From the NCBI GenBank assembly GCA_013416395.1, contig JACCEP010000001.1, forward strand, positions 1 through 64,000: DNA of 64,000 nt, in the 5' to 3' direction. The notes under the pieces were generated by a model that saw nothing but the letters and a program-made list of their open reading frames with translations, did not search any database and was not told the origin of the DNA. Shown one piece after another: positions 1-7,950 of the stretch. Numbering within the stretch: position 1 is the first letter of the stretch; each line of letters opens with the position of its first letter. Position numbers and translations under genes: made by a program. The stretch is from Alcaligenaceae bacterium. GTDB lineage: Bacteria; Pseudomonadota; Gammaproteobacteria; Burkholderiales; Burkholderiaceae_B.

Positions 1-740
1 TCCTACTAAAAACGACTTGATAATGCCGCTTCCCAATCCTGAACCGCTGCCCTAAAAACCGGGGCGCTGTGTTCAGCACAGAAGCGAGATTATGAAGCAG
101 TTTTAAAAGCTTGTCAACTCGGTGAGGACGGTGGCGAAAACCGAAGTTTTTACCGCTGCCCGCTTCGAACCGTGCTGCGGCGCTACGCACCCGCCAAACA
201 CCCTTCAAAGACCGACCTAAACAACTGCTGCAATTTCTACGCAGAGCCAAGAAGTTTAACACAGAATCTTGAACACTGCAACTCGAAGCTGCCATCACCT
301 CACCGAGAGCCTGACCCCCTGGCACCGGACTAAACGCCCTAACTGCCTAAGTGGCGGCCCTCACACTGCGGGAAAACCCTAGGTGTTTGTGCTGCGAAGA
401 ACGAGACTATAGCAAGCCGTTTTAAACCACGCAAATCGATTTACCCCAAAAACGCCCTGGGCTGCCGCTGAAGATCGCCTGTTTTACCACCAAGCCCATG
501 AATAATAAGGAGAATAAATAGATTAAAAATAAATGAAATTAATTAGAAAAAAGACGGAATTTGCGGACGAGGCGTGCGGTTTGCGGGAATATCGTGCGAT
601 TTTGAGCTTGTGTAGGATGGGTATTCGCTGGGTAGCAACTCTATGACGGTAAACGCGGCGGGGCCAAGGTGTTTCTGAGCAAGCTCGGCAATTTCGTTTT
701 ATATGCTCGCCATCAGCAGGATAATCGTCTGCGGTTGGCC
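1..740. other. Gene-free region, left edge
   Basis: No convincing reading frame is present on either strand. The first ~500 bases contain many in-frame stops. Two imperfect copies of a motif (around 81-110 and 396-427) share an A/GCGAGAnTAT core followed about ten bases later by TTTTAAA. Around 520-560 there is an AT-rich patch. I cannot assign a function; it could be the far 3' flank of an RNA or ribosomal locus lying outside the window. Confidence 0.5.
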
Positions 741-1090
741 TGTCTCTAGTCTTTGCTTGTTACATAGAAGCGAATGGTCTGTATCTAGATAGCTTCGCCC
801 ATACTTATATAGCTTCGCCCGTATCTATAGAACTTCGCCGGTGTCGATAGTGCCTCGTCACCATCTATAGAGATCTGGTTGAGTTTATATCGCTTTGCCC
901 GAACCTATAAAACTTCAACTAGGGCCATATCACCCCGCCTGCACTTGTCGAACTTCATCTAGGCACATATCACCCCGCCCGCACCTATCGAAACTCATCT
1001 AGGCCCATATCGCCCCGCCCGCATCGACGGGGCTTGATCTGTAGCCATGGAAGCTTGCCTGTATCTATATAGCTTCACTCTTGTGTATAG
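741..1090. repeat. Degenerate tandem array with an exact 20-bp period
   Basis: Ten-base left halves resembling AGCTTCGCCC start at 791, 811, 831, 851, 871, 891, 911 and so on to 1071. They alternate with right halves resembling GTATCTATAT or GTATCTATAG at 781, 801, 821 up to 1081. The period stays at 20 with no insertion or deletion although the units have diverged strongly. From 931 to 1050 a 40-bp superunit is visible (starts at 931, 971, 1011). The signal is clear from about 781 and weaker back to about 741. A period of 20 is not a multiple of three, so this is not a protein repeat. There are no spacers, so it is not CRISPR. Confidence 0.85.
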
Positions 1091-1184
1091 ATCAGAATAA
1101 AAGACTGTCTGCAATCGAGCGTAGAAGCCATCTGAAAGCGGAGGAGTCCAAGCGCGGCCTAGTCAAGGCCGAATAGAACAAACC

Positions 1185-1658
1185 TTACACGGGAAAGACT
1201 GTCGTTTGTTTTATGTGTTGCAACGCAAAACTGGATCGCATGTCGACAACAGCGGGATGCTGCATTAGTACATCCATGGCGAATGCTGAAAACTGTGTCA
1301 GGTCTTTTACCTGCACGCGCAGCAGGTAATCCATGTCGCCAGACAATGCACAACATTCAATCACTTCCGGCCAGCTCTGCACATCACGTGCGAAATCAGA
1401 GACGGTGCCCGGGCTACGCAGGGTTTTGTTAAGCCTTATCGATACATAGGCCAGCAGCTTGAGCCCTATTTTTTCAGGATCAACCAGCGCCACATAGTTT
1501 TTTATATAACCTTCGTCTTCGAGGCGTCGCACACGTCTGAGGCAGGGGCTGGGCGAAAGTGCCACCTGCTCCGCCAGGTCTTGATTACTAAGACGTCCGT
1601 TGGCCTGCAATAGCTCAAGAATGCGCCTATCGGTTCGATCAAGCAGATCTTTTGACAT
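1185..1658 (-). CDS. Lrp/AsnC-family transcriptional regulator
   Basis: A 157-residue Lrp/AsnC protein. The N-terminal part carries the winged helix-turn-helix (motif LAEQVALSPSPCLRRVRRLE) and the C-terminal part is the RAM ligand-binding and oligomerisation domain. I place the start at 1658 (MSKDLLDRTDRR), the usual family N-terminus; the longer frame adds ten residues without family support. It is divergent from hppD with 156 bp between the starts, an arrangement typical of a local regulator of the neighbouring gene. Inference: it controls tyrosine/phenylpyruvate catabolism in response to an aromatic amino acid. Assignment to the family is firm; the target is a guess from position. Confidence 0.9.
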   Translation of the reverse strand: MSKDLLDRTDRRILELLQANGRLSNQDLAEQVALSPSPCLRRVRRLEDEGYIKNYVALVDPEKIGLKLLAYVSIRLNKTLRSPGTVSDFARDVQSWPEVIECCALSGDMDYLLRVQVKDLTQFSAFAMDVLMQHPAVVDMRSSFALQHIKQTTVFPV

Positions 1659-1814
1659 AAAGTTGTCTCTAATATTAATTTCCAGCAATTAAATAGCGTA
1701 TACCCCGCATTATCAAGCTATCTTCGCAATCGCCTGCCAGCGAGTTTTATTTAGAATTCAACTATAGGCACGCCACGTGCCGCTAATCAAAATAATCACA
1801 TCTGGAGACCTACC
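1659..1814. promoter_or_regulatory. Divergent promoter region, Lrp-type gene / hppD
   Basis: 156 bp between two divergent starts, AT-rich around 1660-1690 and 1740-1765. A purine-rich ribosome-binding site (TGGAGA, 1802-1807) precedes the hppD start. I did not find an unambiguous palindromic operator by eye. The region must hold both promoters and probably the binding site of the Lrp-type regulator. Confidence 0.6.
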
Positions 1815-2927
1815 ATGAGTGTCACCTTTGAACCCTGGGACAACCCCATGGGTACGGCTGGATTCGAGTTCGTTGAATACACAGCACCTGATCCAGTCGC
1901 ACTCGGCAAGGTGTTCGAAACAATGGGATTCAAGGCCATCGCCCGCCATCGAACCAAAAATGTCACGCTGTACCGCCAGGGCGGCATCAACTTTCTGATC
2001 AACGCCGAGCCCGACTCGTTCGCGCAGCGCTTTGCGCGACTTCACGGCCCATCTATCTGCGCCATCGCATTTCGTGTCAATGATGCGGCGCTGGCATACA
2101 AACGCGCCATCGAATTGGGTGCGTGGGGGTTTGACTCTGGTAGCGGGCCGATGGAGTTGAATATTCCAGCCATCAAAGGCATTGGCGACTCTCTTATTTA
2201 CCTGGTCGATCGCTGGCACGGTAAGCAAGAGCACGGGGGTATCGGCGACATCAGTATTTACGACGTTGACTTCGAGCCGGTTGATCCCTCTTCGGCACGG
2301 GCAGATCTAGAGCACAAGGGCGCCGGGCTGACCCTCGTTGACCACCTTACACACAATGTGCACAAGGGGCGCATGGATGAGTGGGCTGAGTTTTATGAAC
2401 GCCTGTTTAATTTCCGGCAGGTTCGTTACTTTGATATTGAAGGCAAGTTGACCGGTGTGAAGTCAAAGGCCATGACGTCGCCTTGCGGGCATATCAGGAT
2501 CCCGATCAATGAGGAAGGCACTGAAGAAAAGGGTCAGATACAAGAGTACCTGGATCTGTATCGAGGGGAAGGCATACAGCATATCGCACTTGGCACTGAT
2601 GACATATATGGAACAGTCGAGGCGTTGCGTGCACGAGGGCTGAAGCTCCTGGATACGCCTGATACGTATTATGAGTTGCTCGACCAACGCCTGCCGGGCC
2701 ATGGTGAAGATGCAGACCGTCTGCGGCACAATCGCATTTTGCTTGATGGCGCCCCCGACGGCGGGCTGTTGCTGCAAATATTCACAGAAAACCAGATTGG
2801 CCCCATTTTCTTTGAGATTATTCAGCGCAAGGGAAATGAGGGGTTTGGCGAAGGCAATTTCAAGGCGCTATTCGAGTCCATTGAGCTCGATCAGATGCGC
2901 CGTGGCGTGCTAAAGACGGTTAAGTAG
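1815..2927 (+). CDS. hppD: 4-hydroxyphenylpyruvate dioxygenase
   Basis: 370 residues, normal for bacterial HPPD. It converts 4-hydroxyphenylpyruvate, O2 to homogentisate and CO2 in the cytoplasm, the second step of tyrosine breakdown. Two vicinal-oxygen-chelate domains are visible: an N-terminal one (about 15-135) and the catalytic one (about 165-345). The iron ligands of the 2-His-1-carboxylate triad are H177 (VDHLTHNV), H256 (GIQHIAL) and E334 (PIFFEII). The C-terminal gating helix region (GNEGFGEGNFKALFESIE) is intact. The homogentisate pathway genes that follow in the route are not in the window. An Lrp-type regulator is divergent. Confidence 0.97.
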   Translation: MSVTFEPWDNPMGTAGFEFVEYTAPDPVALGKVFETMGFKAIARHRTKNVTLYRQGGINFLINAEPDSFAQRFARLHGPSICAIAFRVNDAALAYKRAIELGAWGFDSGSGPMELNIPAIKGIGDSLIYLVDRWHGKQEHGGIGDISIYDVDFEPVDPSSARADLEHKGAGLTLVDHLTHNVHKGRMDEWAEFYERLFNFRQVRYFDIEGKLTGVKSKAMTSPCGHIRIPINEEGTEEKGQIQEYLDLYRGEGIQHIALGTDDIYGTVEALRARGLKLLDTPDTYYELLDQRLPGHGEDADRLRHNRILLDGAPDGGLLLQIFTENQIGPIFFEIIQRKGNEGFGEGNFKALFESIELDQMRRGVLKTVK

Positions 2928-3332
2928 CGTGTTAATGGCCAAGTAAACTGCCTCACAGGTCAAAAGTCATGGCCATTGACAAGTAACGCGACGGGTCTAT
3001 ACCGTCCATCAGTGGATCCGAGTGCCGGAAGTTCTGCGGCACTCGGGCACGGCATTACATCGTGCCTGAATCGTGCCCTGAGTCGTGCCCTGAGCCCTGA
3101 GCCCTGTGTCCTGTGCCTTGTGCCTTGTGCCTTGTGTCTTGTGGTGCCCGGTGTGTGGTATCTGCTGTGACTAGTAGCGTATGGCTTGTCATCGCACAGC
3201 ACTTATAATCGCCCTATTCCCATAAGAAGTGGCCCTGCAAGCGTCAACAGGCTGTGCTTTCGGCAACAGCCTGTTATCTTCTGCAAACGCACCATAACGG
3301 GTCACTACACATACATTGCTCCGGAGACAAGA
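2928..3332. other. Intergenic region with simple repeats, hppD to Gate-domain gene
   Basis: About 400 bp without a credible gene. An inverted repeat (AATGGCCA at 2934, TGGCCATT at 2970) sits just behind hppD and may act in 3'-end formation, although there is no T run. A 12-base direct repeat and a heptanucleotide array lie at 3071-3142. The downstream gene's ribosome-binding site GGAG is at 3323. Confidence 0.5.
3087..3142 (+). repeat. Heptanucleotide tandem repeat (8 units)
   Basis: Eight consecutive 7-mers drifting from GCCCTGA through GCCCTGT and GTCCTGT to GCCTTGT (three perfect copies at 3115-3135) and GTCTTGT. It is preceded by two copies of a TCGTGCCCTGAG dodecamer (3071-3093). The unit length is not a multiple of three and the array lies about 190 bp upstream of the next start codon. 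Confidence 0.9.
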
Positions 3333-4292
3333 TTGTTGACGTATGTCCTCACGCTGCTGCGCCGCAGTTGGCGCATGTTTATTACGATCGCCCGGATCAT
3401 GCTGCCCGTGATGGTAATCGTGAAAGTGGCACAAGAATTTGGCCTGGTTGATCTGGTGGGCCGGCTCATCACTCCAGCCATGGGTTTGTTGAACCTGCCA
3501 CCTGAAGCCGGGCTTATTTGGGCGACAACGGTGCTTACCGGCATGTTTGGCGGCATTGCCACGCTGAGCACGCTCGCTACATCAATAGACATGACAGTTG
3601 GGCAAATGAGTGCTCTGGGCGCCATGATGCTGTTTGCGCATGGCCTGCCAGTAGAACAGGCTATTGTTCGACGCGCCGGTGCGAGTTTCTGGCTAACGGC
3701 AGCGCTACGCCTTGGTACGGCTATCATTTACGGAGCGGCAGTCGGGTGGGCGTGTCACTTTACAGGCGCACTCTCAGAGCCCGTCTCTTTTGCATGGCTA
3801 AGCGGCTCTTCGTTCACGCAAGGGGCCGGCGGCTATCTCGGTTGGCTGCAGGCTACCGCCTACTCACTGGGCATTGCTCTATTGATTATTATTGTGCTGG
3901 TGGCCGTACTTGACGCATTTGAACGCCTGGGCATTACGCGGCGCATTACATCAACCATTACCCCCCTATTGCGTATATCAGGGCTTAGTGCGGAAGTGGC
4001 GCCAGTAACCACAGTAGGCGTATTGCTGGGTTTGTCGTATGGCGGCGCCTTGATTATCGACGAGTCTGAAAGGAAAAACTTCTCCCGGCGCACGCGGTTT
4101 CTGGCGTTGTCGTGGCTGTGTTTGTCTCATTCGCTGATCGAAGACACGTTGCTGATCATGGCGCTAGGCGCAAACCTGTGGGTGGTGTTAGTCGGCCGGG
4201 TTGCCATCACGCTGGCGATTATCTCGCTGCTGGCGTGGCTGACCGACCGAGGCAACTGGCGCACGGCGGGCATCCAGACCCAACAGAGCTAA
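3333..4292 (+). CDS. Inner-membrane protein with nucleoside-recognition (Gate) domain
   Basis: About 319 residues, almost entirely hydrophobic with eight or more predicted membrane segments. The two repeated blocks (RSWRMFITIARIMLPVMVIV near the start, and ITPLLRISGLS with VGVLLGLSYGGALI later) are those of the Gate/nucleoside-recognition family, whose members include NupC-like and SpmA/SpmB-like proteins. I choose a TTG start at 3333: GGAG at 3323-3326 is correctly spaced and no ATG occurs before 3375, which would cut into the first helix. The transported substrate is unknown. It converges on msrA with 18 bp between the stops. Confidence 0.7.
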   Translation: MLTYVLTLLRRSWRMFITIARIMLPVMVIVKVAQEFGLVDLVGRLITPAMGLLNLPPEAGLIWATTVLTGMFGGIATLSTLATSIDMTVGQMSALGAMMLFAHGLPVEQAIVRRAGASFWLTAALRLGTAIIYGAAVGWACHFTGALSEPVSFAWLSGSSFTQGAGGYLGWLQATAYSLGIALLIIIVLVAVLDAFERLGITRRITSTITPLLRISGLSAEVAPVTTVGVLLGLSYGGALIIDESERKNFSRRTRFLALSWLCLSHSLIEDTLLIMALGANLWVVLVGRVAITLAIISLLAWLTDRGNWRTAGIQTQQS

Positions 4293-4310
4293 TCGAATAG
4301 ACGACACACA

Positions 4311-4838
4311 TTACGCAGCGATGAGGCTAGCGTAGCGCTTGCGAAACTTGGCCATCTTGGGTGATATAACCACATGACAATAGCCCTGAGCAGGATTACG
4401 GGCGTAGTAATCATGGTGATATTGCTCGGCAGGCCAGAAAGGCTCATTGCCCAGTAACCGCGTTACGACGGGCTCACTCAGATCAGCCTGCACTTCGTCT
4501 ATAACTTTTTGCGCAGTGTCTTTTTGCTGTGTAGTCTGGCAAAAAATTGCCGACGCATATTGCGACCCCACATCATTGCCCTGGCGATCAAGCGTCGTTG
4601 GGTCATGCGTCGCAAAAAATACCTGCAGCAGGGTCTCATAGCTGATGACGGTGGGGTCAAATGTTACCTGCACCACTTCGATATGCCCGGTGGTTGTCGA
4701 GCACACTTGTTCGTAGGTGGGGTTTTGAACATGCCCTCCGGCATAGCCGGGGATTACGGCGGATACGCCGCGCAATGATTTAAATACAGGTTCAAGACAC
4801 CAGAAGCAACCGCCTCCGAGAATTGCTGTTTCAGACAT
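4311..4838 (-). CDS. msrA: Peptide methionine sulfoxide reductase MsrA
   Basis: 175 residues. It reduces the S-epimer of methionine sulfoxide in proteins and as free amino acid, using thioredoxin. The signature GGCFWCLEPVF places the catalytic cysteine at residue 11, next to the conserved Phe-Trp. The start at 4838 is supported by AAAGGAGTGCGTC directly upstream; the longer open frame has no ribosome-binding site. The C-terminal half contains the expected PGYAGGH and HDPTTLDRQGNDVGSQY motifs. It sits back-to-back with a small cytochrome c and converges with the Gate-domain gene. Confidence 0.97.
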   Translation of the reverse strand: MSETAILGGGCFWCLEPVFKSLRGVSAVIPGYAGGHVQNPTYEQVCSTTTGHIEVVQVTFDPTVISYETLLQVFFATHDPTTLDRQGNDVGSQYASAIFCQTTQQKDTAQKVIDEVQADLSEPVVTRLLGNEPFWPAEQYHHDYYARNPAQGYCHVVISPKMAKFRKRYASLIAA

Positions 4839-4985
4839 GACGCACTCCTTTGAATTCAGGACGATAGTTGATGATGGCAGCGAGAAGTACAAGTACTTGA
4901 AGGTCGGCCACCCTGCCCTGCACTGCATATACCTATTCTTAACGTAAAGCGTTGCTCTGGCCGCGTCGCAGCCCCAGGGCCCGAG

Positions 4986-5342
4986 TTACGGCTTGGCTTG
5001 CTTTGTATCTGGCGAAGTAAGCGACAGAACCCACGCAGCCAGCAATTGCGCGTCAGCCGCGCTGACTTGAGGCTGAGCGGGCATGGGGACTGCTCCCCAG
5101 CGCCCGCGGCTACCATTGCGTATGGTGTCGGCAAGATAGGCCTGTGCGCCTTCAGATGCAGCAAACCGCTGCGCAATGGCGGTAAACGGCGGACCAACCC
5201 GCTTTTTATCTATTTGGTGGCAAGCCAGACAGCTACTGGCCTTGGCCAGGGCCTCACCGGAAAGCTGCTGGGCCATGGAGGCTGGCACCACAACAAATAG
5301 CGTGGCAATTCCTGCCAACGCAAAAGACCAGGTTGAATACAT
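4986..5342 (-). CDS. Small periplasmic class I cytochrome c
   Basis: 118 residues: a signal peptide (about 1-24, ending in SMAQ), then one haem-binding CLACH motif and a VPMP segment that supplies the distal methionine. Length and spacing fit the cytochrome c551/c8-type family of periplasmic electron carriers. It is transcribed away from lgt and lies behind msrA in order of transcription; nothing nearby identifies its redox partner. Confidence 0.9.
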   Translation of the reverse strand: MYSTWSFALAGIATLFVVVPASMAQQLSGEALAKASSCLACHQIDKKRVGPPFTAIAQRFAASEGAQAYLADTIRNGSRGRWGAVPMPAQPQVSAADAQLLAAWVLSLTSPDTKQAKP

Positions 5343-5456
5343 AGTACTGCACTCGATATATTGATTGATGTTGAACCGTGGGACCTTACCCGATAACCAG
5401 AGGTCTGCCCCATATCGCGGTATTATCGACGAAATTCAAACAGGATGACACCAAGC

Positions 5457-6254
5457 ATGCTTCAGTACCCCAATATTGACCCCATCGCCTTGCAGATAGG
5501 CCCGATTGCCGTCCACTGGTACGGCTTGATGTATCTCATTGGCTTTGCATTGGTATGGCTGCTGGGGCGATGGCGCATTAATCAGGGAAAAACTGATCTT
5601 ACGCTGCGCGACCTCGAAGACATCATCTTTTACAGCGTTTTGGGTGTGGTCATCGGTGGCCGCCTCGGATACGTATTCTTTTATAAGCCAGACGAGTACC
5701 TCGCTCACCCGATTGAGATTCTTTATCTGTGGCAGGGGGGCATGTCTTTTCATGGCGGGCTTATTGGCGTTCTCGTGGTGCTGTTTCTGTTCGCCCGCAA
5801 GCGTCAAAAAACCTTTCTGGAAATTGGCGACTTCATAGCCCCACTGATTCCCCTGGGTCTTGCTGCGGGGCGCATGGGCAACTTCATTAACGGTGAGCTC
5901 TGGGGCCGCCCCACTACCTTGCCTTGGGGCATGGTGTTTCCGCAGACCGGTGACGGTATTCCACGACACCCTTCGCAGCTTTATGAAATGGGCCTGGAAG
6001 GTTTTGCGTTGTTCGCACTGCTGTGGTGGTTTGCGCGCAAACCCAGGCCAATCGGTCAGATCAGTGCCGTGTTTTTGATGGGATATGGAACGTTCAGGTT
6101 CTTGGTGGAATTTACCCGCGCACCGGATTATTTTCTTGGCCTGCTCGCGGGAGGGCTATCAATGGGGCAGCTGTTGTCGCTGCCCATGATTGCCATTGGC
6201 GCTGTTATTTTTTATTGGAGTGCAAAAAAATCGAGCCATGCACCGTCACCGTAA
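5457..6254 (+). CDS. lgt: Prolipoprotein diacylglyceryl transferase
   Basis: About 265 residues with seven membrane helices. It moves the diacylglyceryl group of phosphatidylglycerol to the lipobox cysteine of prolipoproteins, the first step of lipoprotein maturation at the inner membrane. The [11 protein letters not shown] motif, the signature [14 protein letters not shown] and the RHPSQLYE motif are all present. I prefer the ATG at 5457 (MLQYPNIDP): the AGGA at 5442-5445 touches the earlier ATG at 5445 and can only serve the later one. Its last 50 bp overlap the end of the convergent SIMPL-domain gene. Several lipoproteins in this window (Pal, 36547-37077, 37118-37900) would be its substrates. 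Confidence 0.96.
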   Translation: MLQYPNIDPIALQIGPIAVHWYGLMYLIGFALVWLLGRWRINQGKTDLTLRDLEDIIFYSVLGVVIGGRLGYVFFYKPDEYLAHPIEILYLWQGGMSFHGGLIGVLVVLFLFARKRQKTFLEIGDFIAPLIPLGLAAGRMGNFINGELWGRPTTLPWGMVFPQTGDGIPRHPSQLYEMGLEGFALFALLWWFARKPRPIGQISAVFLMGYGTFRFLVEFTRAPDYFLGLLAGGLSMGQLLSLPMIAIGAVIFYWSAKKSSHAPSP

Positions 6255-6972
6255 TACGCTCAGTGCCCGGCTCAAGCGGCACTGCGACCTTGCTGTCGGC
6301 AGACATGGCCATCATGCGGGGCGCTGATTCAAAGCGAACCCCCGCACCTCCGAGATCAATCTGTTTGATCGCGTAGCTTTGATAGCCGAACGCAGTAACC
6401 AGCGCTTGGGCACGATCACGAAATGCCTGCGCGGCCTGTGCCAACAGCGCGTCTTCTTGCTCCGCTCGAAGTTTGGGCGACACTGAAAATGCCAACCCAT
6501 CGATAGGCATGCGATCGCTCAGCGCTGAAGCAAGGCGTGAAGCTTCAGCAAAATCGCTAGATTCAAGAATAATCTCGGCGCGACCACGCCAGTCGCTGAT
6601 CTTGCCGTCTTTATCGTTCATGGGCCACACACGATAATCGCCCGAAAACGCCTTGACCTTGGCATTGCCTTTGGCTTGCTTCATAACCTTGTCGAGTGTC
6701 TGGGTAAGCGTCTGCGCCACCGCTGCCTGCGTCGCATCACTGACTTCGGTCGCCAAGGTAATGCGCACGGTATCGTGAGCAACCTCGCTCACCGCCTCAG
6801 CCTGCAAGGTTGCCTGGGGCCACTTGTGATCGCGGGCATGATGTGCCGAGGCCGCTTGTGAGTCAGAAGCTCTTATGTTCTGCTGCGCCCCGACTGGAGC
6901 AGCCACGGCCCACATACTGGTAGCCAGAACAGCCGACAACACGGCATTACATTTATATCGTGACAGGTACAT
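6205..6972 (-). CDS. SIMPL-domain (DUF541) periplasmic protein
   Basis: About 255 residues: a signal peptide ([20 protein letters not shown] to VGAQQ) and a SIMPL/DUF541 domain of the BP26/YggE type, secreted oligomeric proteins with poorly defined roles in stress and surface processes. The start at 6972 follows AGGAG with good spacing; the longer frame would bury the signal peptide. Its stop lies inside the 3' end of lgt (50-bp convergent overlap). A pentanucleotide repeat lies about 110 bp upstream. Confidence 0.85.
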   Translation of the reverse strand: MYLSRYKCNAVLSAVLATSMWAVAAPVGAQQNIRASDSQAASAHHARDHKWPQATLQAEAVSEVAHDTVRITLATEVSDATQAAVAQTLTQTLDKVMKQAKGNAKVKAFSGDYRVWPMNDKDGKISDWRGRAEIILESSDFAEASRLASALSDRMPIDGLAFSVSPKLRAEQEDALLAQAAQAFRDRAQALVTAFGYQSYAIKQIDLGGAGVRFESAPRMMAMSADSKVAVPLEPGTERITVTVHGSIFLHSNKK

Positions 6973-7295
6973 GTGTGGCTCCTGATCGGGATGAGGGTCA
7001 GTCATTGTAGACTGCCCCTCAGCACCCAGCATGCGTATCTGCATCGGTTAGCGGCTGATTTCATCGCTAAACTACTTGAGCTTGGCTTGGCTTGGCTTGG
7101 CTTGGCTTTGACTGCCCCGCCATGCCGTCGCACTTGACTGCACCGGGGGGTATCAACTTGCAGATGGGTGTACTGCCTTAAGGGCGCGCTTAGGCTGAGC
7201 CCGCATCGAGAGCAGGGTGAGGGGTTACCCCCCTTAGCCCTCTGACACCACCGTACGTGCGGTTCGGGCGAATAAGGGACTTGCACTCACTATTG
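6973..7295. other. Intergenic region with pentanucleotide repeat and intron-like fragment
   Basis: About 320 bp without a gene. It contains the CTTGG pentanucleotide array (7081-7109). At about 7215-7270 a stretch with a GGGGTTACCCC hairpin is followed by an ACCACCGTACGTGCGG segment, which recalls conserved RNA sequence found beside reverse-transcriptase genes of bacterial group II introns. No reverse transcriptase frame is present. Confidence 0.4.
7081..7109 (+). repeat. Pentanucleotide repeat (CTTGG)5
   Basis: Five perfect tandem copies of CTTGG (7081-7105), preceded by a degenerate CTTGAG and followed by a partial unit. It lies about 110-140 bp upstream of the SIMPL-domain start (6972, minus strand). 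A slipped-strand change of one unit would alter promoter spacing by 5 bp. Confidence 0.9.
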
Positions 7296-7317
7296 GGTGC
7301 GCCCTGCTGGGCGCACC
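7296..7317. repeat. Perfect hairpin GGTGCGCCC/GGGCGCACC
   Basis: A nine-base-pair stem with a TGCT loop, just downstream (in 6S RNA orientation) of the terminator. Its GGTGCGC arm reappears in a second hairpin at 7544-7568 on the other side of the 6S gene. Confidence 0.75.
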
Positions 7318-7322
7318 AAAGA

Positions 7323-7352
7323 AAAAAGCTCGTCCGAAGACGAGCTTTTTAA
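7323..7352. terminator. Bidirectional intrinsic terminator
   Basis: Stem AAAAAGCTCGTC / GACGAGCTTTTT with a short CGAA loop, flanked by A and T runs so it can work on either strand. It lies directly behind the 6S RNA gene in the minus direction. Confidence 0.9.
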
Positions 7353-7356
7353 AAAA

Positions 7357-7536
7357 TGCCCCGCATGTGCCGTCTAGGCCGGCACCCTGGAACCGGAGGT
7401 TCACGGTGGTCGCCTTCAGTCAAGCTTCGGGTTCGCCAGTTAAGGAGAGCACTCCAGCTTGTCAATCCAGCAACCTTATGCCAAAAGACATTGGTTCAAG
7501 GTTTATAAAGCCAAGTCACGAACACTGCAGGGACAA
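7357..7536 (-). ncRNA. ssrS: 6S RNA
   Basis: About 180 nt on the minus strand, starting near TGTCCCTGCAGTG and ending near GGCACATGCGGGGCA. The two ends pair as the long closing stem (TGTCCC with GGGGCA, GCA with TGC, GTG with CAC, each broken by single-base bulges), as in 6S RNA. The stretch CTTGAACC near the middle is also found in known 6S RNAs. It lies directly downstream of zapA, the gene order known from many proteobacteria, and is followed by a T run and a hairpin terminator. 6S RNA binds housekeeping RNA polymerase in stationary phase by mimicking an open promoter. I identified it by structure and synteny; ends are approximate. Confidence 0.85.
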
Positions 7537-7543
7537 TCGGTTA

Positions 7544-7568
7544 GGTGCGCCGCTTTAGCAGCGCACCC
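7544..7568. repeat. Hairpin between zapA and 6S RNA
   Basis: Arms GGTGCGC and GCGCACC separated by ten bases. It lies between the zapA stop and the 6S 5' end, so it may be a processing site or weak terminator of the zapA message. There is no T run. Confidence 0.55.
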
Positions 7569-7635
7569 AGAATTTGGTACTGTGCAGGGGATTTTAACGC
7601 AGAAGAACTACCTTGGTAGAACTACCGCAGCTGAA

Positions 7636-7947
7636 TTACCGCTGCTGAACGGAATTTATGGAGACTTCATCAAGCGTTGCGTTCATGTCATCAATTCTAC
7701 GCTTGAAATCGCCAAGTGCAATGTCACCCAATGGGCCATCTGGCGCGCGCATGGATAAAAGCTCGACCGCGATCTGGATTGCAGCCATAACAGCAATGCG
7801 CTCATTACTCGATACTTTACCAGAACCTTTAACACCTAGCATGCGTTGGTCAACATGGCGTACGGCAGCGAGCAAGGCATCTTTTTGCTCTGGCGGGCAG
7901 GCCAGCGAATAATCGCGGCCGAGTATGGAGACGTCGATACGTTCCAT
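7636..7947 (-). CDS. zapA: Cell division protein ZapA
   Basis: 103 residues. ZapA binds and cross-links FtsZ filaments at the division ring. The N-terminal globular domain (MERIDVSILGRDYSLACPPE) and the C-terminal coiled coil are recognisable and the length is right. It follows a coiled-coil gene by 3 bp, so the two form one operon, and 6S RNA lies directly behind it. Confidence 0.93.
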   Translation of the reverse strand: MERIDVSILGRDYSLACPPEQKDALLAAVRHVDQRMLGVKGSGKVSSNERIAVMAAIQIAVELLSMRAPDGPLGDIALGDFKRRIDDMNATLDEVSINSVQQR

Positions 7948-7950
7948 GGG

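Noticed and set aside
741-1090. CRISPR array
   Set aside because: No unique spacers, repeats too short and degenerate, no cas genes in the window.
1-1184. rRNA or tRNA gene at the left edge
   Set aside because: No cloverleaf, no conserved rRNA blocks could be found by eye.
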